A DNA stretch of 14,867 nucleotides from Candidatus Pacearchaeota archaeon (GTDB lineage: Archaea; Nanoarchaeota; Nanoarchaeia; Pacearchaeales; GW2011-AR1), in the NCBI GenBank assembly GCA_002690445.1, contig NZER01000109.1, positions 1 through 14,867 on the forward strand, in the 5' to 3' direction. The position numbers and the translations under genes were made by a program. Shown piece by piece: positions 1 to 6,707 of the stretch (position 1 is the stretch's first letter; the number at the start of each line of letters is the position of its first letter). The notes under the pieces are model-generated. The model ran no database searches and had not been told where the DNA came from. It saw only the letters and a list, made by a program, of their open reading frames with translations.

Positions 1-404
1 GTCTGATTTATAGCAAATACTATAGTATTAGTATTAGTTGCATCAAAGCTAAATATACTAAATCCATCATAGGGAATAGCAGTATACGGTAGTTCATAAT
101 TTACAATATTTGTATGTTCATTAAACTTTGTTGTCATTTCATCATCTTTAGTATATGAACAACCAGCCCAAGCATTATTAGCACTTAAATCATGCCCTAA
201 TATAGCAGCAAATGATTGATCGCTAAATACAAAAGATGGAACTGTAAATAAAGGAACAGAGTTTTGTGTTACCCATTCATATTGACTAGGAACAACAGGT
301 AGCGTTCTAAACATGTCATCTAATTCTATGACACCATTTCCTGCTAACCATTCTAAGGCATTGATATAAAACCTACACGTTGAGCCGATAGAAGAGTAAG
401 GCAT
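1..404 (-). CDS. Minor tail / tail-tip protein, partial (C-terminus outside window)
   Basis: The frame is open from the ATG at 404 to the window edge: 134 codons with no stop. The start directly abuts the TAA of the upstream gene (TAA-ATG) and has AGAGG about 9 bases before it, within the last codons of that gene. The product begins MPYSSIGSTCRFYINALEW and continues with a soluble, aromatic-rich sequence containing no obvious membrane segment. Its first 25 residues match the start of the upstream 361-residue protein with a one-residue gap: F-x-(I/D)-(N/D)...WL-x3-GV. I infer a paralogous virion protein from this and from its place after the tail hub. No enzymatic motif is visible in the part present. 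That the gene is real is well supported; its exact role is unknown. Confidence 0.8.
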   Translation of the reverse strand, partial: MPYSSIGSTCRFYINALEWLAGNGVIELDDMFRTLPVVPSQYEWVTQNSVPLFTVPSFVFSDQSFAAILGHDLSANNAWAGCSYTKDDEMTTKFNEHTNIVNYELPYTAIPYDGFSIFSFDATNTNTIVFAINQ

Positions 405-1490
405 TTACCAGACCTCTTCTATGGTTACACTGATGTCCCAGGTGGAAGGAGATGATCTCGTAGCCTTCAGGTCATCACGGAAACGACAGATGGCAGGTTG
501 GTCTGGATTCAGATTGTCCTTATCTGGAAAAAATACAAATTTTAAAGTAGGGCCTAAAGTCTTATTCCATACGGAAGCAAAAAAACTGTTTTCAGTCAGG
601 ATATTATATTTAAAATTTCCATCATTATCTAAATCATCACCATAAATAGTAGCATCCTGACTTCCCCATTCGGATGTCCCAAGATGTTGGTTACTACCCC
701 ATAAGTTTTTTTGGTCCATGAAACTGAAGGATAACGACCACACACGACGACCCGATTTCGCAAGTTTTTGATATGCTATAGTGTTAGGCGTTCCAAGTTC
801 CCAGGCCCCTAATTCCCCCCACTTCGGGACAGAACTATTCATTTGATTTGTGAAGGTAGAGCCATTATATGAAGTAGTTTCTTTTATCCCTCCGTATTCT
901 CTAGACATAGAGAGGGATAGGTTGGCAGCATTTTCCATAGTATAGGACTTCCCCACGACTATAGCATTTAATTGCAAATCAGGCATAAATTCTTTAATAT
1001 AAATAGAAAGAACTATAGAAAATGGGGATATTTCAGGAAATTCTATGAGACTCCAACCTTGATATGTATTAGCAAATGCTGTTGCAATTTCCTGATTAAA
1101 ACTGCTCGTTACACCAGGGTCTGACCCTATAGTAACCCCACCCCAACTTGGATACCCACTCGTATTTTGATATGCGTATAATGAACTATCAAATTCATTT
1201 AAGGTATAATTAGTTCCAAGAAGAAATATAAAATTAACTAGTTGAGAATTGGTATATACATGGAATTCAGACGATGTTCCTATATCTTGTGGGAGCTGGG
1301 AAAAGGTTATTATATTTTTTTTTGAAGGATTAGAGAAGATATTAGTTCCATCAATCCCCCATTGTTGTACTCCGTTAAACGACATTTTACCTTCTCTATC
1401 ACCGCCAATACCAGAATCAACCCCTAAAGAAGTTAGCCAAGTTATTGTATCAACAAAGAATTTAGGAACCTGGACGTTTTGGTAACTCAC
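405..1490 (-). CDS. Minor tail structural protein (marine-phage family)
   Basis: This 361-residue protein starts at a GTG (MSYQNVQVPKFF) that shares one base with the TAG of the upstream gene (TAGTG). No strong Shine-Dalgarno is seen, so translation probably depends on coupling. The N-terminus has the F-F-V-D...WL-x3-GV pattern shared with the next gene. The middle contains 'SLSMSREYGG' and 'WGELGAWELG', and the C-terminus 'FFPDKDNLNPDQPAICRF' followed by 'WDISVTIEEVW'. I recognise these from memory as hallmarks of an uncharacterised structural protein common in uncultured marine tailed phages, encoded near the tail-tip genes. There is no signal peptide, membrane helix or catalytic motif. A tail-tip or distal tail role is inferred from position beside the hub; a fibre-attachment or adhesin role is also possible. 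Confidence 0.72.
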   Translation of the reverse strand: MSYQNVQVPKFFVDTITWLTSLGVDSGIGGDREGKMSFNGVQQWGIDGTNIFSNPSKKNIITFSQLPQDIGTSSEFHVYTNSQLVNFIFLLGTNYTLNEFDSSLYAYQNTSGYPSWGGVTIGSDPGVTSSFNQEIATAFANTYQGWSLIEFPEISPFSIVLSIYIKEFMPDLQLNAIVVGKSYTMENAANLSLSMSREYGGIKETTSYNGSTFTNQMNSSVPKWGELGAWELGTPNTIAYQKLAKSGRRVWSLSFSFMDQKNLWGSNQHLGTSEWGSQDATIYGDDLDNDGNFKYNILTENSFFASVWNKTLGPTLKFVFFPDKDNLNPDQPAICRFRDDLKATRSSPSTWDISVTIEEVW

Positions 1491-2218
1491 TATTTAGATC
1501 TTTTTCTCATTATTTCTTCTCTTACTGCTAGACCAGAACGACCTTTTGGCTGATTGTCAGACGTTTTGATAATTCTTTTTTGTTTATAAGGCTTCATCTC
1601 ATTTTTTATATTAGACCATTTAACAGGGAGAAGTGCCTTACTCCGAGAATCTTTATAGTATAAATCTTGTGAGGTTTCGGTGTGTTCGCCACCAGTCATG
1701 TGTTTCATCCCCTTGTTTAAATGCACATGGTATAGGCCATTATATTCAGTGCCATCTTCTAAATAAAACACCATCCCACCATCGGAAGTATTTATATTTG
1801 CACCAATACTTTGCTTTAATGGTTTTGGTCCGAGTATTTTATTAGAATAATAGCCTGTTTTTAATTTTTCAGAATTTATCGTCATATCCTCTGCGTTAGT
1901 ATTAATAAGCTCGGCATAATCCATCACTTTCACTATGGACATTCTTACATACGTAGGGGAATTATCGACTGCTTTGACAGAAATTATTTTCAATGATCCA
2001 TTGTAATCAAAAAGATCATTTAATGGTCCTATAATTGTACCTCTTGCCCTGAAGGGGCTATATATAGCAAATATTTTATTGCTAGTATAAGTGACTATGT
2101 AATGCTCTGGGGTTTTATCCAATATATCTACACGCCCTTCATAAGATATTTCGACCCCCCTTATGTCAGAACCTTCAATCGAACAGCTACCATCTCCATA
2201 AAAAAGTTTATTTGCCAT
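1490..2218 (-). CDS. Tail-tip associated protein with Y-H-x-H motif
   Basis: This 242-residue protein starts at an ATG overlapping the hub gene's TAA by one base (TAATG), with GGGGAT a few bases upstream. Residues 1-110 look beta-rich and contain short SYEG and YNGSLKIISV segments. Residues 146-190 carry DGG-MVFYLEDGTEYNG, then Y163-H164-V165-H166, H173, and GGEHTE with H179, followed by LYY. The clustered histidines could bind a metal. I recall a very similar 'YHIHP...HTE...LY' motif in marine phage virion proteins of unknown function. The C-terminal 50 residues are strongly basic (KQKR, MRKRSK). Lying between the hub and a minor tail protein, it is most likely a tail-tip or baseplate component. 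No named enzyme family is recognised. Confidence 0.68.
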   Translation of the reverse strand: MANKLFYGDGSCSIEGSDIRGVEISYEGRVDILDKTPEHYIVTYTSNKIFAIYSPFRARGTIIGPLNDLFDYNGSLKIISVKAVDNSPTYVRMSIVKVMDYAELINTNAEDMTINSEKLKTGYYSNKILGPKPLKQSIGANINTSDGGMVFYLEDGTEYNGLYHVHLNKGMKHMTGGEHTETSQDLYYKDSRSKALLPVKWSNIKNEMKPYKQKRIIKTSDNQPKGRSGLAVREEIMRKRSK

Positions 2219-5200
2219 TATTCATCCCCATCATCACAGGTATCAAACAAAATACAAGCCATCCATTGAGTATCCATATGGGTAATCAGTCCATAGGGTG
2301 GGGCAATATCTCCAGCACAACCACACATTGTACCATTTTCACCTACTAAGCTAAAACAGTCGTCACTTGTCATTATATTTTCATTATTCTCATCTGAACC
2401 CCAACAATGCTGATCATATAATACCCAATCTAAAGGATCTAGACTCCCATTTCCAGACACATCTGCGTTCATACAACATGGTCTTGGCTGGACCGATATT
2501 CTTTTAGTGGATGCAAAAAAATCATAAATATAATCTGGATTTTCTTGACATCCCATTCCCCATGAAATTTTAATCTCTATTTCAAATTCTCTACAACCCC
2601 ATCCAAGTGAACACTCATATTCAGAGAGAACCGTTCCGTCTGGATGAACACACTCATCCTCTCCGCAGAGCTTAAAGAGTGTCAACCTATCTTCGCTAGG
2701 GGGCCACTGAATGTCCAGATAAACATAGGCTGGGTTAAATGCTGTCTGAATTTCCCCCGTATTCCAATTTTCTTCGTCCCCAGTATCAAACAAACTATAT
2801 GAAGCCATTACTCCAGTTTTATATGTTCCATAATCATTCTGATGTTCAAAAAATCTCTCATCAAGCGTTACATTTGGATATATAGCATTATTAGCTGTAT
2901 CTATCAACCGTATCTCTGCCATAAAGAACGTAAGATCAAAAAACTCATTATTACAGTTTGCCATCGAATCATCGGTTTGTATTCTTTCAAAATAAATCCT
3001 CGCCATTGTTTGATCCATCACAAAACTATCTATATAAGGGTCAGGATCATAATATGATCCTAATCCAGTTTTTATGACTATAGAGGGATCATTAGCGGTG
3101 GCAGACACATCATATAGCTCAAAAGTTTCACTGTCACCAGCCATAGCTTCTGCCCATGAATTCATTAAAGACAAATAATGAAGTCCCTGATCCATAGCTG
3201 TATCTGGGTAAAATATAATAGAAGTAAGATTATCATCTGGTGCTTCTGGACAAGGGCTATCTGGACAGTCATAGGACCCATCCCAACAGGTACTAGGTTG
3301 TTCACCTCCGCATACCATACATCCAATTTCCATCTGAGGACAATCAGGACCGGAGCCTCCACAACAAGCATTAGGATCACAACTGATCTCTGCACCCCCA
3401 CCATAACTTGCTCCACTACCACATACTCCATCACATCCCACAAGCATATTACATTCAGGCCAATTACATAGAGAATCCATAGGACACTCGCAGTCATCTG
3501 TATCGGTTTGAAATCCTCCACAAGTACCACACACATCGATAAATTGCTCCACTCCATCTACAGGACAGGCACACCAATTAGGATATGTGCCTGGACAGCT
3601 TACTTCTCCATTTCCTATATCCACACAATCACCTCCACAAAAACCACACGCATCTAGACTACCTGTACAATTTCCCCAACAATCATATTCATCCGGGGGA
3701 TATAGTGAGCAGTTCTGTTCATAACATCCATTCCCCCCACAATAACCACATGCGTCTATTTCTAAAACACCACCACAAACACTTGTTCCATATCCAAGTT
3801 GGTGCATCTGAATCAGGTCAAATTGACAATATTCTAGGGTGAGTTTTTTGCTCGTTATCATAAAATATGGATAAATTGTCTGTCCATTAAGCGTATAAAC
3901 GGAGCCTTTCTTATATTCTATTCCATAAGGCAAGAAGTCCTCGTCTAAATGTTCTTCAAATTCTACTATATCTCCAGGCTCCAAATTCATGTATTTTAAT
4001 GGAAGTCTGAGGGATTTAACTTTCAAGTGCTGATTGCAGTGCCACATTAATTTCCATAGAGCAAAGGCATGAGCAGTATCTTTGTCCTTGATATATTTAC
4101 CCTCTGATCCGTCTATAACTAGGGTCGACTTACTGTCATCTACTGGAAGTGAATAATAAGAATAAAAACTTTCTATATCTGCTTGGTCTAAAGCAAGATG
4201 TTTGACAGAAAGATTATTAACGCCATAATGGTCGATTTCTTTTATGTAGTCACCAAGACCATAGTCAAAATTGAACCTAAACTCAACACGAGTTTTCACG
4301 TCCTTAATGGGGGTCCTCAAAAACGTGTAGGAAATCACGTCATCTGACAATATCGTAGTATTAGGAATTTTGGTCCCATTAGCATCATTTAGATCACTGA
4401 CATTATAAGAATTTTTTATTGTTGTAAGTGTAAAATCACCCATACTGTTATATCTTGCTACATAAGGAGATGAAGAAGTAATTTCTTCAATAAGACGTTT
4501 GGCAGATATTGATTTATGAATAGTGAAATCATATCGCCAATCGGTATATTCTCCTGTTGGGAGGACTTCTTCTTGTTTAAGCTCCACGTTCATAATATCT
4601 TGTATAATATAAGGTATGGTTGCGACAGCTCCCACCCTGCCTATGACATGTGCAAAATATTTTTGTTTATGAATATCCTTTATTTTAATAGTCTGCCATA
4701 CATGCAATTCATGGAATTTTATATTGATGTCATTGTCAAGACCGTCATCTAATTTAGGAATTGAGAAATAATAAACCGGACTATGGACTTTTTCCGGTAC
4801 TATTGAACCATCAAAGTCGGCAGAAAAGTTTTGCATAGGAATGTCAAATCTATTTAAAGAGCTACTATAGTTATCAATATCTTCCCTGTATAGTGAGGTA
4901 TATGGATTGTTAGTATCAACTAACGTTACTTTGTGAGAACCACGCATGAAACCATTTTTATCTCCTGGGAGATCTTCTACCGTAACTTTCATCAATAAGA
5001 ATGTGTGGGTTAGTGGAATACCACTATCATCACTACCAGTGATGGATGAACTAATGCCTGGGAAATGAAATTCTAACGCAGCATGACCTTCACCTTCCCC
5101 GTCTGTAGAACCATAACTAATACCATGAATTTGCACATAATCATCCTGGATAGAATCGTTAGAAGCAAGATTCCAGTTTATCTCTGCTAAATGGTCTACA

Positions 5201-6267
5201 CCATTCCAACCATTTGATGCAGAACCCTGAGGATAATTACTATCATAAAATCTTAAATCGTCATCGTTGTTACCCATTTGTTCATTAAGTATGTGTGGCT
5301 TTACATCAAGTGTCCTCTCAGGGATATGCCACGAAGTCAAATAATTGTCCGCTGTTTCTTCAGAGGATATTATTGAAAATTTATTCCTATCAGCATTTCG
5401 TGTATAATTTCTCAAACCTCTTTGATAACTACCTAAGTTAGGATCGTGTTGACCAAATGCCCACATTAACGAATCATCTCCTTGATAGAACTCTTCATTT
5501 ACAGGAAGATATTGGTCTTTATATATAAATAATGAATATTTCTTGAAATTATTTCCACCAATCAATATCTCTGTAGTGTCCTTAATACCACCGTTGGCTG
5601 TAAAAGTAGATGATTCTGCAATTACATCGAATAATGTATCCGATTCAGTAGATTTTTTTATTACACATGGGCTATTTTCTACCGTTCCATACACAATCGG
5701 TATTGGTTTGCTCTTGTAATTCTCAGGTACGTCTATTCCAGCACCTAGTTTGGCGGTTGGTAAATCTTGACTCATAATTGCTTCTGTGTTATCCTCTAGG
5801 ACTATCTTTACTTTTTCATCGTCATAATCGTATTTACGAACATAACCAACAAATACTTGCATCCCGTTATATGGCCCATAACTTTCACCCGTATCAACAA
5901 AATTAAATCCCGTAGTTGATTGGCTACACCAAAATATTCTACATTTTGCATTGATTATTGAATGGGAACCTACAAGCTCAGAAAATCTCTGATTATCATA
6001 AGGGAAATTACTTAGTTGTATATTCAAAGAACCGACTTTATAGCGACGACTACTTTCTACATCAATACTTTCCTTAATAGATGGAATCTTTAATAGTATT
6101 GGCTTCCAATCAGGGGGAATTGCCCAGTCTGATCCAAAATTCGGTATATTAGTGCCAATCCAAATTCCACCCTCAATATCAGGATGCTCTATTTGAATTA
6201 CTGGAAATATTGCAGTATTCCTGGCTTTGGTATCGTTTCCAAACTTAGTTGGTATCTTTAAGGCCAT
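2218..6267 (-). CDS. Large tail hub / tip protein with C-terminal Cys-rich and dockerin-like extension
   Basis: This 1349-residue protein follows the tape measure and a small Cys protein, the usual place of the tail hub and receptor-facing tip. Residues 1-215 look like a hub domain: 'IPSIKESIDVESSRRYKVG', then 'GYVRKYDYDDEKVKIVLED' and 'PIPIVYGTVENSP'. I recall these motifs from marine phage hub proteins. Residues about 215-560 are an inserted beta-rich region. Residues about 590-825 return to hub-like sequence, including 'LRLPLKYMNLEPGDIVEFEE'. From Cys831 to Cys1006 there are 30 cysteines with repeated DACGxCGG motifs. Residues about 1010-1260 form an unrecognised domain, and 1269-1332 hold a dockerin-like calcium-loop pair. 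The ATG abuts the preceding TAA and has no clear Shine-Dalgarno, suggesting coupled translation. The N-terminal half is confidently a tail protein. A role of the C-terminal third in receptor or surface binding is inferred. Confidence 0.82.
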   Translation of the reverse strand: MALKIPTKFGNDTKARNTAIFPVIQIEHPDIEGGIWIGTNIPNFGSDWAIPPDWKPILLKIPSIKESIDVESSRRYKVGSLNIQLSNFPYDNQRFSELVGSHSIINAKCRIFWCSQSTTGFNFVDTGESYGPYNGMQVFVGYVRKYDYDDEKVKIVLEDNTEAIMSQDLPTAKLGAGIDVPENYKSKPIPIVYGTVENSPCVIKKSTESDTLFDVIAESSTFTANGGIKDTTEILIGGNNFKKYSLFIYKDQYLPVNEEFYQGDDSLMWAFGQHDPNLGSYQRGLRNYTRNADRNKFSIISSEETADNYLTSWHIPERTLDVKPHILNEQMGNNDDDLRFYDSNYPQGSASNGWNGVDHLAEINWNLASNDSIQDDYVQIHGISYGSTDGEGEGHAALEFHFPGISSSITGSDDSGIPLTHTFLLMKVTVEDLPGDKNGFMRGSHKVTLVDTNNPYTSLYREDIDNYSSSLNRFDIPMQNFSADFDGSIVPEKVHSPVYYFSIPKLDDGLDNDINIKFHELHVWQTIKIKDIHKQKYFAHVIGRVGAVATIPYIIQDIMNVELKQEEVLPTGEYTDWRYDFTIHKSISAKRLIEEITSSSPYVARYNSMGDFTLTTIKNSYNVSDLNDANGTKIPNTTILSDDVISYTFLRTPIKDVKTRVEFRFNFDYGLGDYIKEIDHYGVNNLSVKHLALDQADIESFYSYYSLPVDDSKSTLVIDGSEGKYIKDKDTAHAFALWKLMWHCNQHLKVKSLRLPLKYMNLEPGDIVEFEEHLDEDFLPYGIEYKKGSVYTLNGQTIYPYFMITSKKLTLEYCQFDLIQMHQLGYGTSVCGGVLEIDACGYCGGNGCYEQNCSLYPPDEYDCWGNCTGSLDACGFCGGDCVDIGNGEVSCPGTYPNWCACPVDGVEQFIDVCGTCGGFQTDTDDCECPMDSLCNWPECNMLVGCDGVCGSGASYGGGAEISCDPNACCGGSGPDCPQMEIGCMVCGGEQPSTCWDGSYDCPDSPCPEAPDDNLTSIIFYPDTAMDQGLHYLSLMNSWAEAMAGDSETFELYDVSATANDPSIVIKTGLGSYYDPDPYIDSFVMDQTMARIYFERIQTDDSMANCNNEFFDLTFFMAEIRLIDTANNAIYPNVTLDERFFEHQNDYGTYKTGVMASYSLFDTGDEENWNTGEIQTAFNPAYVYLDIQWPPSEDRLTLFKLCGEDECVHPDGTVLSEYECSLGWGCREFEIEIKISWGMGCQENPDYIYDFFASTKRISVQPRPCCMNADVSGNGSLDPLDWVLYDQHCWGSDENNENIMTSDDCFSLVGENGTMCGCAGDIAPPYGLITHMDTQWMACILFDTCDDGDE
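2272..2463 (-). other. Dockerin-like calcium-loop motif at the hub C-terminus
   Basis: Residues 1269-1280 read DVSGNGSLDPLD, with D1, S3, N5, G6, D9 and D12 of an EF-hand-type calcium loop as in dockerin repeats. A second, degenerate copy follows at about residues 1320-1332 (GDIAPPYGLITHMD), keeping the first and last Asp but having an extra residue. The two are separated by a Cys-containing linker. Dockerin type I modules usually contain two such loops, so this looks like a diverged dockerin-like end. It is a motif read by eye, and the second loop is weak. Confidence 0.55.
3250..3777 (-). repeat. Cysteine-rich DACGxCGG repeat segment inside the tail hub gene
   Basis: This stretch encodes residues 831-1006 of the hub protein and contains 30 cysteines in 176 residues. 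Clear repeat cores are 'IDACGYCGG', 'LDACGFCGG', 'IDVCGTCGG' and 'GCMVCGG'. A degenerate 'GCDGVCGSG' and a 'CWDGSYDC' element also occur. Spacing between cores is irregular (about 36-80 residues), so these are diverged units rather than a perfect tandem array. The pattern is what I remember from long secreted proteins of marine bacteria. A disulfide-pinned rigid stalk is a reasonable inference, though it would need an oxidising environment after virion release. Confidence 0.8.
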
Positions 6268-6705
6268 TTATGTTATAATGGGCTTTGTACCATTAACGGA
6301 TTCGCCTTTGATAAAATTATATTCTTTGTCCCATTTGGGAGGATTTAAAGGACAACGAGCAGTTGCAACTGCGATTTTAATGTTTTTATCACCATACCGC
6401 ATGAAACAGCCGCATTCGTTGCATTTATGATAGGTTTTGCCAAGTTTATCACCAGTTGTCAGATGCTCACATTTTTCACATTCCGCCCAGCGTTTATCAA
6501 GAACATCCTGATCACGGATTATTATATTTTTAAATCTTTCACCTATGCCCTGATTACTAGGTTTTTTTGGTTGTACTACTTCGCTGATTTCCTCTTCGGC
6601 AGAATATATTGCATGATAAAATGTTAATTTTCTCCCGATTTTGATATTGATTCTCAACAACCAGTCGATTATTTTAAATTTAATATTATCCCAGATCATT
6701 TCCAT
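6268..6705 (-). CDS. Small Cys-cluster (zinc-ribbon-like) tail-region protein
   Basis: The ATG at 6705 gives 145 residues and sits two bases after the tape-measure stop, with GGGGAG about 10 bases upstream. A TTG at 6723 would extend the protein by 6 residues and overlap the tape-measure gene; I prefer the ATG. The C-terminal half holds a compact cysteine cluster: C76-x2-C79, H81, then C95-x2-C98-x-C100, and C118 in 'ARCPLNPPKW'. This is consistent with a zinc ribbon or small metal site. I recall 'CEHL...CGCFM...CP...W' proteins being common in marine phages without known function. The N-terminal 40 residues are hydrophobic and basic (IIDWLLRINIKIGRK) and could form an amphipathic helix. Its place between tape measure and hub suggests a role in tail-tip assembly, by inference. 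Confidence 0.75.
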   Translation of the reverse strand: MEMIWDNIKFKIIDWLLRINIKIGRKLTFYHAIYSAEEEISEVVQPKKPSNQGIGERFKNIIIRDQDVLDKRWAECEKCEHLTTGDKLGKTYHKCNECGCFMRYGDKNIKIAVATARCPLNPPKWDKEYNFIKGESVNGTKPIIT

Positions 6706-6707
6706 CC

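Noticed and set aside
3165..3557. 130-codon same-strand ORF in another frame across the Cys-rich segment
   Set aside because: It is a by-product of TGT/GGT-rich coding in the hub gene. Its hydrophobic, repetitive product has no ribosome site or family look, and the hub frame is continuous through it.
2218..3777. Possible diversity-generating retroelement target at the hub C-terminus
   Set aside because: No reverse transcriptase, template repeat or near-identical second copy is visible in the window, and the cysteine repeats are diverged coding units.
6269..6281. TATAATG-like box on the plus strand near the hub start
   Set aside because: It points antisense to every gene, has no -35 partner at normal spacing and is expected by chance in AT-rich sequence.
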